Shown piece by piece: positions 26,526 through 35,604 of a stretch of 64,000 bases of DNA. The notes beneath the pieces were generated by a model. It worked only from the letters and a program-made list of their open reading frames with translations, did no database searches and was not told where the DNA came from. This stretch comes from an uncultured Cellulomonas sp. GTDB taxonomy: Bacteria; Actinomycetota; Actinomycetes; Actinomycetales; Cellulomonadaceae. The translations under genes were made by a program, and so were the position numbers. Location: contig NZ_CANLTL010000005.1 in NCBI RefSeq assembly GCF_947494015.1, positions 1 to 64,000 of the forward strand, read 5' to 3'. Positions within the stretch are counted from its first letter, which is position 1; every line of letters starts with the position of its first letter.

Positions 26526-28036
26526 GCGCCCCGACCGTGTCCCTGGTCGAGTACGACGAGGCGGTCGCCCGCTTCGACCCCGTCATCGGCATCGAGGTGC
26601 ACGTCGAGCTCGGGACCCGCACCAAGATGTTCGACTCCGCCCCGCAGACCTTCGGGGCCGAGCCCAACACCGCCGTCTCCCCGGTGTCCCTGGGGCTGCC
26701 CGGGGCGCTGCCCGTGGTCAACGGCACCGCGGTCGAGTACGCGATCCGGATCGGGCTCGCCCTGAACTGCCAGATCGCCGAGCGGTGCCGCTTCGCCCGG
26801 AAGAACTACTTCTACCCCGACGTCCCGAAGAACTTCCAGACGTCGCAGTACGACGAGCCGATCGCCTTCGACGGGTACCTCGACGTCGAGCTCGAGGACG
26901 GCACCGTGTTCCGGGTCGAGATCGAGCGCGCCCACATGGAGGAGGACGCCGGCAAGAACACCCACGTCGGCGGCTCCACGGGCCGGATCCATGGCGCGGA
27001 GTACTCGCTGGTCGACTACAACCGCGCGGGCATCCCGCTGGTGGAGATCGTGACCCGGCCCATCACCGGCGCCGGCACCCGCGCCCCCGAGGTGGCCCGG
27101 GCGTACGTCCAGGCGCTGCGGGACATCTTCCGCACCCTCGGGGTGTCCGAGGCCCGCATGGAGCGCGGCAACGTCCGGGCCGACGTGAACCTGTCGCTGC
27201 GCCCGACGCCGCAGTCTCCGCTGGGCACCCGGACCGAGACCAAGAACGTCAACTCGTTCCGGTCGGTCGAGCGGGCCGTGCGCTACGAGGTCTCCCGCCA
27301 GGCGGCGATCCTGGCCGGTGGCGGCACGGTCGTCCAGGAGACCCGGCACTGGCACGAGGACACGGGCATCACCACGCCGGGCCGGGTCAAGTCCGACGCC
27401 GAGGACTACCGCTACTTCCCCGAGCCCGACCTCGTCCCGGTCGCGCCGTCGCGGGAGTGGGTCGAGGCGATCCGTGCGTCGCTGCCCGAGCTCCCGGGCG
27501 ACCGCCGTCGTCGGCTGACCGACGAGTGGGGCTACTCCGAGCCGGAGATGCGGGACGTGCTCAACGCCGGCGCGCTCGATCTCATCGAGGCGACCGTCGC
27601 CGCCGGGGCCACCCCGGCCGCCGCCCGCAAGTGGTGGATGGGCGAGCTGGCCCGGACCGCGAAGCAGCGCGAGGTGGACCTGGCCGACCTGCCCGTCACG
27701 CCCGCCCAGGTGGGTGAGCTGCAGGGCCTGGTGGACGCCGGGCGCATCAACGACAAGCTCGCCCGCCAGGTGCTCGAGGGCGTGCTGGACGGCGAGGGCT
27801 CGCCGGAGCAGGTGCTCGTCGCCCGGGGCCTGGAGGTCGTGTCCGACGACGGCGCCCTGCTCGCCGCGATCGACGACGTGCTGGCTGCCCAGCCCGACGT
27901 CGCCGACCGCATCCGCGGCGGCAAGCTGCAGGCCGTCGGGGCGATCGTCGGCGGCGTCATGAAGGCCACCCGCGGCCAGGCCGACGCGGGGCGGGTCCGC
28001 GAGCTCATCCTGTCCCGTCTGGGTGTCGAGGGCTGA
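26522..28036 (+). CDS. gatB: Asp-tRNA(Asn)/Glu-tRNA(Gln) amidotransferase subunit B
   Basis: GatB binds the mischarged tRNA and activates its side-chain carboxylate with ATP before amidation. The 504 residues begin with the conserved [20 protein letters not shown], contain the signature [16 protein letters not shown] (near residue 165) and end with the GatB/YqeY helical domain ([20 protein letters not shown]). The ATG overlaps the gatA stop (ATGA). The next gene starts in TGATG overlap with its stop. Confidence 0.97.
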
Positions 28037-28608
28037 TGTCCGCGCGCCGGTCGGTCACGGCCAAGCCCACCCTGGAGGGTGAGCTGGTCCGGCTGCGACC
28101 GCTGGAGCCCGCGGACGCCGACGGCATGTACGAGCTCGCGACGGACCCGCAGAGCCGCCGGGTCACCGGCACCACGACGACCTACACGCGCGAGGCGATC
28201 GAGCGGTGGTGCGTCGAGGCGGCCACGGCGCCGGGCCGGATCGACCTCGCGGTGACCGCCGGCGGCTCCGACGAGTACCTCGGCGAGATCGTCCTGACGG
28301 ACATCGACGAGGCGCACGGCTCGGCGAGCCTGCGGCTGTCGATGCGACCCGGCAGCCGCGGCCGCGGCTACGGCACCGAGGCCATCGACCTCGTGCTCGG
28401 GCTCGCCTTCGACGGGTACGGCCTGCACCGGGTCGGGCTGGAGGTGCTGGCCATCAACCCGCGGGCTCAGGCGCTGTACGAGGGAGTCGGCTTCCGGGTC
28501 GAGGGCCGGTTGCGGGAGGCGTACCGCGACGGCGAGCGGTGGTGCGACGGCGTCGTCATGGGCATCCTCGAGGACGAGTTCCGGGCGGGGACCACCGAGC
28601 GCAGCTGA
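28036..28608 (+). CDS. RimJ/RimL-type GNAT acetyltransferase
   Basis: A 190-residue single GNAT domain. ELVRLRPLEPADADGMYELATDPQSRRVTG at the N-terminus and the acetyl-CoA loop RPGSRGRGYGTEAIDLVL, followed by NPRAQALYEGVGFRVEGRLREA, place it in the RimJ/RimL-like group. That group includes acetylases of ribosomal-protein N-termini and many small-molecule acetylases. The start overlaps the gatB stop (TGATG), so it is probably co-translated with the amidotransferase. A link to translation is possible but not shown. Confidence 0.86.
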   Translation: MSARRSVTAKPTLEGELVRLRPLEPADADGMYELATDPQSRRVTGTTTTYTREAIERWCVEAATAPGRIDLAVTAGGSDEYLGEIVLTDIDEAHGSASLRLSMRPGSRGRGYGTEAIDLVLGLAFDGYGLHRVGLEVLAINPRAQALYEGVGFRVEGRLREAYRDGERWCDGVVMGILEDEFRAGTTERS

Positions 28609-28762
28609 GGATGCCGCCCGGCACCGCGGTGGGCTCGTCGGACGAGCGGCGGGGACGCACGTCGGGCGCTGTTCAACAGCCGGTCACCGTCGCGTCGGGG
28701 GCTGTGCACCGGCCGCGCCTACGGTCGGCGGGTCTGATCCGTCCCTCGCCGGAGGCCTTCCC

Positions 28763-30880
28763 GTGTCGATCACTCCCCAGTCCCGCCCGCTGCTGCCGAT
28801 GCACGGCTTCACGCGGGGCAAGCGCAGCGCGGTGACCTGTCACCTCAAGTGCGCCGACGCCTGCGCTCAGCCGGTGCCCAACACGAGCGACAACGAGTAC
28901 TTCGCCGACGTCGCCGGCGCCGCGCTGAGCCGTCGGTCCGTGCTCGGCGGCGGTGCGGTCGGCGCGCTGGCCCTGCTCGTCGCCGGAGCGGCCGGGGCAG
29001 CCCCCGCGGCTGCCGCTGGGCGGGGTCGGGCCCGCGGTGCGGGCCTGGCGTTCTCGCCGATCGCGCCGGTCCCCGCCACGGTGGACGCGCTGACCGTGCC
29101 GGCCGGGTACCGCTGGGCGCCGATCATCCGCTGGGGCGACCCCATCCTGCGGGGCGCACCCGAGTTCGACGCGGCGAACCAGACCGCCGCGGCCCAGGCC
29201 GGGCAGTTCGGCTACAACAACGACTACCTCGACATCATCTCGATGAACCGGCAGCGCGGGGTCACCGGCGGCGTCCACCACGCCGGCACCGCGCCGCGCA
29301 CCCGCGACCACAAGGCCGTCCTGGTCGCCAACCACGAGTACACCAACGAGACCATCATGTTCCCGCCCACCGACGACCCGGCGACCGTGTCCGAGCAGCG
29401 ACGCATCGCGATGGCCGCCCACGGCATGTCGGTCGTCGAGGTCCGACGTCGCGGAGTCGGTCAGCCGTGGGAGTACCAGCGCCGCAGCCCCCACAACCGC
29501 CGCCTCACCGTGTCCACGCCGTTCACCGTCACCGGGCCGGCCGCCGGTTCGTCGCTGCTGACCACGGGCGCCGACCCGACCGGGCGCACCGTGCTCGGCA
29601 CCCTGAACAACTGCGCCGGCGGGACGACCCCGTGGGGCACCGTGCTGTCCGGCGAGGAGAACTTCAACGGGTACTTCCGCACCTCGGGCACCGGCCGCGG
29701 CGACGCGCGCTACGGGCTCCGCGACCGGGAGACGGCGCGCGGGTGGGAGCACGAGGACCCACGCTTCGACGCGCGCAACCCGGGGTACGAGAACGAGCCG
29801 CACCGATTCGGCTGGGTCGTCGAGCTGGACCCGTTCGAGCCGGACTCCGCGCCGCAGAAGCACACCGCACTGGGACGCTTCAAGCACGAGGCGGCCAACA
29901 TCGTGGTCGCGCCGTCGGGTCACGTCGCGGCGTACATGGGTGACGACGAGCGGTTCGACTACCTGTACAAGTTCGTCTCGCGGGACACGATGCGCACCGG
30001 GACCCGCCGGGCGGACCGCGCGCACAACAAGACGCTGCTGTCCCACGGCTCGCTGTTCGTCGCCCGCTTCCACGGCGACTCGCCGGCGGCCGAGATCGAC
30101 GGGTCGGGCGCGCTGCCCGCCGACGGCGCGTTCGACGGGACGGGGGAGTGGCTGCCGCTCATGGTCGACGGCGTCAGCGTCGTGCCGGGGTTCGGCGCCG
30201 AGGAGGTCGCCGTCTTCACCCGCCTGGCGGCGGACGCCGTGGGTGCGACCAAGATGGACCGCCCCGAGGACGTCGAGGCGAGCCCCACCACGGGCCGCGT
30301 CTACATGGCCTGCACCAACAACACCGACCGGGGCAAGCCGGGCACGCAGGGTGCGACCGAGCCCAACCCCCGCGTGCTCAACCGCAACGGGCACGTCGTG
30401 GAGATCACCGAGACGGGCGACGACCCCACCGCGGCGACCTTCACCTGGACGCTGCTGCTGGTGTGCGGCGACCCGACGACGGACGGCTCGGCGTACTTCG
30501 CCGGCTTCCCGGCCGACCGGGTGTCGCCGATCTCGTGCCCGGACAACCTCGCGTTCGACGACTCGGGCAACCTGTGGATCTCGACCGACGGCCAGCCGGG
30601 CACCATCGGGTACAACGACGCGCTGCACCGGGTGCCGCTGGAGGGGCCCGAGCGCGGGCACGTCCAGCAGTTCCTCGCCGTCCCGACCGAGGCGGAGACC
30701 TGCGGTCCGGTCATCGACGAGGCCGAGTCCATGGTCTACGTCTCGGTGCAGCACCCCGGGGAGGACGGCAGCTTCACCGACCAGCACTCGCGGTTCCCCG
30801 ACTACGCGCCGAGCACCGGAGCCGGCCGCGGCCGGTTCGCCGGACCCCGGCCGTCCGTCGTCCAGGTCTGGCGGGGCTGA
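28763..30880 (+). CDS. PhoX-family phosphatase, Tat-exported
   Basis: A 705-residue protein of the PhoX (DUF839) family; characterised members are calcium/iron-dependent phosphomonoesterases. The GTG start has GGAGG 7 nt upstream. A twin-arginine signal, SRRSVLGGGAVGALALLVAG, begins near residue 55 after a longer N-terminal region than usual, a feature common in this family. Conserved stretches are HAGTAPRTRDHKAVLVANHEYTN, TPWGTVLSGEENFNGYF, ALGRFKHEAANIVV and PDNLAFDDSGNLWISTDG. It is probably secreted for phosphate scavenging. No Pho box or pst gene is seen nearby. A 17-bp hairpin follows. Confidence 0.88.
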   Translation: MSITPQSRPLLPMHGFTRGKRSAVTCHLKCADACAQPVPNTSDNEYFADVAGAALSRRSVLGGGAVGALALLVAGAAGAAPAAAAGRGRARGAGLAFSPIAPVPATVDALTVPAGYRWAPIIRWGDPILRGAPEFDAANQTAAAQAGQFGYNNDYLDIISMNRQRGVTGGVHHAGTAPRTRDHKAVLVANHEYTNETIMFPPTDDPATVSEQRRIAMAAHGMSVVEVRRRGVGQPWEYQRRSPHNRRLTVSTPFTVTGPAAGSSLLTTGADPTGRTVLGTLNNCAGGTTPWGTVLSGEENFNGYFRTSGTGRGDARYGLRDRETARGWEHEDPRFDARNPGYENEPHRFGWVVELDPFEPDSAPQKHTALGRFKHEAANIVVAPSGHVAAYMGDDERFDYLYKFVSRDTMRTGTRRADRAHNKTLLSHGSLFVARFHGDSPAAEIDGSGALPADGAFDGTGEWLPLMVDGVSVVPGFGAEEVAVFTRLAADAVGATKMDRPEDVEASPTTGRVYMACTNNTDRGKPGTQGATEPNPRVLNRNGHVVEITETGDDPTAATFTWTLLLVCGDPTTDGSAYFAGFPADRVSPISCPDNLAFDDSGNLWISTDGQPGTIGYNDALHRVPLEGPERGHVQQFLAVPTEAETCGPVIDEAESMVYVSVQHPGEDGSFTDQHSRFPDYAPSTGAGRGRFAGPRPSVVQVWRG

Positions 30881-30904
30881 CCGCCACCCGCCGCACCGGC
30901 GTGG

Positions 30905-30940
30905 CCGCCGGGGACCGGACCGAGGTCCGGTCCCCGGCGG
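30905..30940. terminator. Perfect 17-bp hairpin after phoX-like gene
   Basis: CCGCCGGGGACCGGACC at 30905-30921 is complemented exactly by 30924-30940. It lies 24 bp after the stop codon and 35 bp before the next start. There is no T-run, so a tail-less terminator is likely but unproven. Confidence 0.6.
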
Positions 30941-30974
30941 GCCGCCTCGGCGCGGGGCGGGCACGATGGTGCCG

Positions 30975-32051
30975 ATGAGCGCCACGACCCGCATCCCGAC
31001 CACCGACCAGAGCGCGGCCACGACCGAGCAGGGCAGCCGGTCCCCGGCGGGTGCCGGCTCGCCGGCCGACGTCGGCACGGCCCCCGCCCACCGCGCCCGT
31101 CCGGGCCTCGCCCCGTCCGCGCAGCGGCCCGTGACGGTGACGGTTCCGGACGAGGCCACCCGGCACGCCCTCACCGTGCCCCGCGGCGTCCGCCTCGAGG
31201 TGTGGGACCTGACCACGGACCTGCCGCCCGAGGTGGCCGCCGACGTCGACGTCGTCGTCGTGCCGCACCAGGCGGGTCGGGGCACGCTGGCCCGGCTGCG
31301 GGACCTGCCCCGGCTGGCCGCGGTCCAGATCCCCAGCGCCGGGTTCGAGCACGTCCTGCGGCACCTGCCCGAGGGCGTGCTGCTGTGCAACGGCCGCGGC
31401 GTGCACGACGACGAGACCGCCGAGCTCGCGCTGGCCCTGACGCTCGCGTCCCTGCGGGGCCTCGACGACTACCTGCGGGCGCAGGACCGGCACGAGTGGA
31501 CCGGCCGGACGCGCCCGTCGCTGGCGGACCGGCGTGCGCTCGTCGTCGGCTACGGGTCCATCGGCGGCGCCGTGGCGCGGCGGCTGGAGGCCTTCTCGGT
31601 CGACGTCGTCCGGGTCGCGACCACCGCGCGGGACGACGACGGCGTCCGGGTGCACGGCGTCGACGAGCTGCCCGCCCTGCTGCCCGGCGCGGAGATCGTC
31701 ATCCTGACCGTCCCGCTCACCCCGCAGACCGAGGGCCTGGTGGACGCCGACTTCCTCGCGCGGCTGCCGGACGGCGCGCTGGTGGTCAACGTGGCGCGCG
31801 GCAAGGTCGTCGACACCGGCGCGCTGCTCGCCGAGCTGACCAGCGGCCGGCTGCGGGCTGCGCTCGACGTGACCGAGCCGGAGCCGCTGCCGGCCGACCA
31901 CCCGCTGTGGTCTGCGCCGGGGCTGATCCTCACGCCGCACGAGGGCGGCAACACGACCGCGACCCCCCGCCGCATGCTCGCGCTCGTGCAGGCGCAGCTG
32001 GACCGGCTCGGGGCCGGCGAGGAGCCGGTGAACGTCGTCGCGCGGACCTGA
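30975..32051 (+). CDS. D-isomer-specific 2-hydroxyacid dehydrogenase
   Basis: A NAD(P)-dependent dehydrogenase of the D-2-hydroxyacid family, 358 residues from the ATG at 30975. An ATG 9 nt upstream is also in frame. After about 45 Ala/Pro/Thr-rich residues, the substrate domain is followed by the Rossmann motif VVGYGSIGGAVARRLEAF (near residue 190). The three catalytic residues are visible in NVARGKVVD (Arg), DVTEPEPLP (Glu) and LTPHEGGNT (His). The substrate is not clear; glyoxylate/hydroxypyruvate or phosphoglycerate reductases are possibilities. CACGAT at 30962-30967, 7 nt before the start, may be its -10 box. Confidence 0.88.
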   Translation: MSATTRIPTTDQSAATTEQGSRSPAGAGSPADVGTAPAHRARPGLAPSAQRPVTVTVPDEATRHALTVPRGVRLEVWDLTTDLPPEVAADVDVVVVPHQAGRGTLARLRDLPRLAAVQIPSAGFEHVLRHLPEGVLLCNGRGVHDDETAELALALTLASLRGLDDYLRAQDRHEWTGRTRPSLADRRALVVGYGSIGGAVARRLEAFSVDVVRVATTARDDDGVRVHGVDELPALLPGAEIVILTVPLTPQTEGLVDADFLARLPDGALVVNVARGKVVDTGALLAELTSGRLRAALDVTEPEPLPADHPLWSAPGLILTPHEGGNTTATPRRMLALVQAQLDRLGAGEEPVNVVART

Positions 32052-32063
32052 CCAGGTGCGGCC

Positions 32064-32101
32064 CGGTGGGCCCGGGCGCCCGGAGGCGTCGGGGCCCACC
32101 G
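32064..32101. terminator. Hairpin between convergent dehydrogenase and MerR genes
   Basis: CGGTGGGCCC at 32064-32073 and GGGCCCACCG at 32092-32101 form a 10-bp perfect stem; the loop contains a further CGGGCGCCCG palindrome. It fills most of the 63-bp gap between two convergent stop codons and could terminate both transcripts. Confidence 0.6.
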
Positions 32102-32114
32102 CGCAGGCACCCGG

Positions 32115-32522
32115 CTATGTCAGGTGCCTCTGGGCGAACACCACCATCGCGTCGCGCAGGTAGGGCGCGAGCCCCGGGGCGTACGCGTCGTAGGTGGCGG
32201 TGAACCGCTCGTCGTCGACGTACATCTGCCCGAGGCCGACGTACGCCGCGCGGTCCGGCGTCCAGAACGTCGCGATCTGGGCGTGGTGGCGCGCCACCAC
32301 GGACTGGACCCCGGCGTCGGTCACCTCGGTGCCCGCGTGCATGAGGGTGGCCAGCTCCGCGCTGATCGCCGCGGTCTCCGCGGCGAAGGCCTCCTGCCCG
32401 TCCTGACCCATGCCGGTCCAGGCGGCATGACTGCGGTCCACCGCGCCGTCGCCCCAGCGCTCGCGCGCCTCGGCGTCGTACTGGCTGTTGTCGAAGCCCG
32501 CGTACAGGTCCTTCGGTGCCAT
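32115..32522 (-). CDS. Probable internal translation product, TipAS-like ligand domain
   Basis: An in-frame ATG at 32522 within the MerR gene is preceded on the minus strand by GGAGGAAG with an 8-nt gap (positions 32531-32538). This is one of the best ribosome-binding sites in the window. It would yield a 135-residue protein starting MAPKDLYAGFDNSQYD, exactly the TipAS domain. Streptomyces tipA is known to produce TipAS this way from the same mRNA, and the short form sequesters drug. The arrangement is seen in the sequence; use of the start is inference. Confidence 0.6.
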   Translation of the reverse strand: MAPKDLYAGFDNSQYDAEARERWGDGAVDRSHAAWTGMGQDGQEAFAAETAAISAELATLMHAGTEVTDAGVQSVVARHHAQIATFWTPDRAAYVGLGQMYVDDERFTATYDAYAPGLAPYLRDAMVVFAQRHLT

Positions 32523-32930
32523 GTCGGTCCCTTCCTCCATCGAGTGCAGCGTGCTCTCCACCGTCCGGGCGAGCCGGTCGAACCGGTCCCGCTCGGTCAG
32601 CAGCCGGGCGTGGTGCTCCCGCAGCCGGCTGCGGCGCACGGCGCCGGCCGCCGGTCCGGCGCCCTCCGCGAGGATCTCGGCGATCGTCGGCAGCCCGACG
32701 CCGAGCTCGCGCAGCACGAGGACCTGCTGCAGCTGCACCAGCTCAGCGTGCCCGTACAGGCGCCGCCCGCCCGCGGCGACCCCGGTCGGCCGCAGCAGAC
32801 CCACCGCGTCGTAGTGGCGCAGGGTCCGCGTCGTCACGCCCGAGAGGCGGGCCACCTCGCCGATGGTCCATGCCTCGACCCGGCCGCCGGGGTCGCGCGA
32901 GGACGCGGGGTGGGCGGCGTCGGTGGTCAT
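32115..32930 (-). CDS. MerR-family regulator with TipAS ligand domain
   Basis: A 271-residue TipA-type activator. The N-terminal MerR winged helix is WTIGEVARLSGVTTRTLRHYDAVGLLRP (about 20-48), followed by the long dimerisation helix. The C-terminal 135 residues match the TipAS multidrug-binding domain, including DLYAGFDNSQYDAEARERWGD and the helical end PYLRDAMVVFAQRHL. Full-length TipA proteins sense thiopeptide and other drugs and activate their own promoter. A matching dyad with a 19-bp promoter spacer lies at 33000-33030. An internal start at 32522 with a strong ribosome-binding site could give the ligand domain alone. The natural ligand is unknown. Confidence 0.9.
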   Translation of the reverse strand: MTTDAAHPASSRDPGGRVEAWTIGEVARLSGVTTRTLRHYDAVGLLRPTGVAAGGRRLYGHAELVQLQQVLVLRELGVGLPTIAEILAEGAGPAAGAVRRSRLREHHARLLTERDRFDRLARTVESTLHSMEEGTDMAPKDLYAGFDNSQYDAEARERWGDGAVDRSHAAWTGMGQDGQEAFAAETAAISAELATLMHAGTEVTDAGVQSVVARHHAQIATFWTPDRAAYVGLGQMYVDDERFTATYDAYAPGLAPYLRDAMVVFAQRHLT

Positions 32931-32999
32931 GGTCGCTCCCTCGGGTGCCTGGTGGGGCGCTCCGCTGCTGGCGACGGCGGTCCGTCCGCCGTCGCGCGG

Positions 33000-33030
33000 A
33001 CGCTAGGTGTTGACGCTACGTCAACCGCAA
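33000..33030 (-). promoter_or_regulatory. MerR-type promoter/operator for the TipA-like gene
   Basis: Read on the minus strand, TTGCGG (33025-33030) and TAGCGT (33000-33005) are separated by 19 bp, the over-long spacer typical of MerR-activated promoters. Inside the spacer is a perfect dyad, GTTGACG-CTA-CGTCAAC (33009-33025), that overlaps the -35 box by one base. It lies 70 bp upstream of the regulator start, which suggests autoregulation. Confidence 0.65.
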
Positions 33031-33109
33031 GGTCGCCCTGGGTGTCGGCTCCACCGGGTCCGCCCCGCCCGTCGCGCTGCCGTGTCGGTGGCGGGTGCCA
33101 CAGTGGGGC

Positions 33110-33778
33110 ATGGCCAACCTGACGTCCTCCGCCGTGCAGTCCGCCGTCGACGCCCGCCACTGGCGGGTGGTGCTGCAGACCGTGCGCGCCACCTTCCGGA
33201 CGGGCTCCTTCGCGCGCGGGGCCGAGCTCGTGGGTGAGATCGCGGCGGTCGCGGACGCCGCCGGTCACCACCCCGACGTGGACCTGCGGTACGCGCGCGT
33301 CCAGGTCTCGGTGACCAGCCACGACGTCGGCGGCCTCACCGACCGGGACGTGGACCTCGCTGCGGCGATCAGCCAGGTCGCGGACCGGCTCGGCATCGAC
33401 GGCGACCCCGGCCGCCCGCAGGGGCTGGAGATCGCCGTCGACGCGCTCGACATCCCGGCCGTGCTGCCGTTCTGGCGGGCCGTCCTGGGGTACGTCGACG
33501 AGCCGCCGCCCGCGCCGGACGCGTCGCCGGCACTGGTGGACCCGGCCGGCGTCGGGCCCGCCGTCTGGTTCCAGCAGATGACCGCGCCCCGCCCGCAGCG
33601 CAACCGCCTGCACCTGGACGTGTCCGTGCCCCACGACGTCGCCGACACGCGGGTGGCGGCCGCGCTCGCGGCCGGCGGACGGCTGGTCTCCGACGACCGT
33701 GCCCCCGCCTTCCGGGTGCTCGCGGACGTCGAGGGCAACGAGGTGTGCGTGTGCACGTGGCAGGGGCGCGACGGGTGA
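33110..33778 (+). CDS. Pterin-4a-carbinolamine dehydratase-like domain fused to VOC domain
   Basis: A 222-residue two-domain protein. The first half (about 1-100) has the pterin-dehydratase (PCD/DCoH) pattern [19 protein letters not shown] followed by THD-like [18 protein letters not shown]. The second half (about 108-220) resembles a VOC/glyoxalase fold: [34 protein letters not shown] and [15 protein letters not shown]. The His-His pair of PCD is present. The VOC half has the possible metal ligands His and Glu at its usual positions. The function of the fusion is unknown. It is divergent from the TipA-like regulator across 179 bp, so it might belong to that regulon. The ATG at 33110 follows GTGGGG. 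Confidence 0.78.
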   Translation: MANLTSSAVQSAVDARHWRVVLQTVRATFRTGSFARGAELVGEIAAVADAAGHHPDVDLRYARVQVSVTSHDVGGLTDRDVDLAAAISQVADRLGIDGDPGRPQGLEIAVDALDIPAVLPFWRAVLGYVDEPPPAPDASPALVDPAGVGPAVWFQQMTAPRPQRNRLHLDVSVPHDVADTRVAAALAAGGRLVSDDRAPAFRVLADVEGNEVCVCTWQGRDG

Positions 33779-33823
33779 GCGTCCGCGCTCTGGGCACGCG
33801 GTGGAGCCGCTGCCCGGCCGACC

Positions 33824-33836
33824 TAGACTCACCGGC
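33824..33836 (+). promoter_or_regulatory. -10 box for leaderless ilvD transcript
   Basis: TAGACT at 33824-33829, 7 nt before ATG at 33837, with no Shine-Dalgarno sequence. The hexamer is identical to those before gatC and the cysteine desulfurase gene. Confidence 0.5.
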
Positions 33837-35594
33837 ATGACGAGCGTGACCGACCCCACCGCCTCCACCGGCAGCACCCCGAACGACGACGCGGCCGCCG
33901 GGCCCGGGGTCGACATCAAGCCCCGCAGCCGTCAGGTCACCGACGGCATCGAGGCGACCGCGTCGCGCGGCATGCTGCGCGCCGTCGGCATGGGCGACGA
34001 CGACTGGGTCAAGCCGCAGATCGGCATCGCGAGCTCGTGGAACGAGATCACGCCCTGCAACCTCTCCCTGCAGCGGCTGGCGCAGGCCGCGAAGAACGGC
34101 GTGCACGCCGGCGGCGGGTTCCCGCTGGAGTTCGGCACCATCTCGGTGTCCGACGGCATCTCGATGGGCCACGAGGGCATGCACTACTCCCTGGTGTCCC
34201 GGGACATCATCGCCGACAGCGTCGAGACGGTGATGATGGCCGAACGCCTGGACGGCTCCGTCCTGCTCGCCGGGTGCGACAAGTCGCTGCCCGGGATGCT
34301 GATGGCCGCCGCCCGGCTGGACCTCGCGTCGGTGTTCCTCTACGCCGGGACGATCGCGCCGGGCTGGGTCAAGCTGTCCGACGGCACCGAGAAGGACGTC
34401 ACGATCATCGACGCGTTCGAGGCCGTCGGCGCCTGCGCGCGCGGCCTGATGAGCACCGAGGACCTCGGGCGCATCGAGCGGGCGATCTGCCCGGGTGAGG
34501 GCGCGTGCGGCGGCATGTACACCGCCAACACGATGGCCTCCGTCGCCGAGGCGATGGGCATGTCCTTGCCCGGGTCGGCCGCCCCGCCGTCGGCGGACCG
34601 CCGTCGCGACATGTACGCCGCCAAGTCGGGCGAGGCGGTCGTCGAGATGCTGCGCCGCGGCATCACCACCCGCCAGATCATGACCAAGGAGGCGTTCGAG
34701 AACGCCATCTCGGTGGTGATGGCCTTCGGTGGGTCGACCAACGCCGTGCTGCACCTGCTCGCCATCGCGCACGAGGCCGAGGTCGACCTCACGCTGGCGG
34801 ACTTCGCCCGGGTCGCCGCGCGCGTCCCGCACCTCGGTGACCTGAAGCCGTTCGGCCGGTACGTCATGAACGACGTCGACCGGGCCGGCGGCGTCCCCGT
34901 GGTCATGAAGGCGCTGCTGGACGCGGGCCTGCTGCACGGGGACTGCCTGACCGTGACCGGCCGGACCGTTGCCGAGAACCTGGCCGACATCGCCCCGCCG
35001 GACCCCGACGGCAAGATCCTGCGGGCGCTGGACAACCCCATCCACCGCACCGGCGGGATCACCATCCTGCACGGCTCCCTCGCCCCCGAGGGTGCCGTCG
35101 TGAAGTCGGCCGGGTTCGACTCGGACGTCTTCGAGGGCACGGCGCGCGTGTTCGAGCGCGAGCGCGCCGCGATGGACGCCCTCGAGGACGGCACCATCCA
35201 GGCCGGCGACGTGGTCGTCATCCGCTACGAGGGCCCCAAGGGTGGTCCGGGCATGCGCGAGATGCTGGCGATCACCGGCGCCATCAAGGGTGCCGGGCTC
35301 GGCAAGGACGTCCTGCTGCTCACCGACGGCCGGTTCTCCGGGGGGACCACCGGGCTGTGCGTCGGTCACGTCGCGCCCGAGGCCGTCGACGGCGGCCCCA
35401 TCGCCTTCGTGCGCGACGGCGACCGGATCCGGCTCAACGTGGCCGACGCGACGCTCGAGCTCCTCGTCGACGAGGCCGAGCTGGCTGAGCGGGCGGTGGG
35501 CTGGGCTCCGCTGCCCCCGGTCTACAGCCGCGGCGTGCTCGCCAAGTACGCGAAGCTGGTGCAGTCGGCGTCCAAGGGTGCCGTGCTCGTCTGA
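33837..35594 (+). CDS. ilvD: Dihydroxy-acid dehydratase IlvD
   Basis: IlvD dehydrates dihydroxyisovalerate and dihydroxymethylvalerate to the keto acids that give Val/Leu and Ile. The 585 residues have the three iron-sulfur cysteines in [13 protein letters not shown] (near residue 73), [13 protein letters not shown] (near 146) and [17 protein letters not shown] (near 220). The C-terminal [17 protein letters not shown] is typical. It is about 10 kb from the ilvB operon and has its own start site, so it is separately expressed. It is convergent with lacI, with only 10 bp between stop codons. Confidence 0.97.
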   Translation: MTSVTDPTASTGSTPNDDAAAGPGVDIKPRSRQVTDGIEATASRGMLRAVGMGDDDWVKPQIGIASSWNEITPCNLSLQRLAQAAKNGVHAGGGFPLEFGTISVSDGISMGHEGMHYSLVSRDIIADSVETVMMAERLDGSVLLAGCDKSLPGMLMAAARLDLASVFLYAGTIAPGWVKLSDGTEKDVTIIDAFEAVGACARGLMSTEDLGRIERAICPGEGACGGMYTANTMASVAEAMGMSLPGSAAPPSADRRRDMYAAKSGEAVVEMLRRGITTRQIMTKEAFENAISVVMAFGGSTNAVLHLLAIAHEAEVDLTLADFARVAARVPHLGDLKPFGRYVMNDVDRAGGVPVVMKALLDAGLLHGDCLTVTGRTVAENLADIAPPDPDGKILRALDNPIHRTGGITILHGSLAPEGAVVKSAGFDSDVFEGTARVFERERAAMDALEDGTIQAGDVVVIRYEGPKGGPGMREMLAITGAIKGAGLGKDVLLLTDGRFSGGTTGLCVGHVAPEAVDGGPIAFVRDGDRIRLNVADATLELLVDEAELAERAVGWAPLPPVYSRGVLAKYAKLVQSASKGAVLV

Positions 35595-35604
35595 CGACGC
35601 CGGG

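Noticed and set aside
28673-31390. 905-codon minus-strand frame
   Set aside because: It lies opposite the PhoX-like gene and the start of the dehydrogenase gene, and has only low-complexity Arg/Gly/Pro/Ala-rich sequence.
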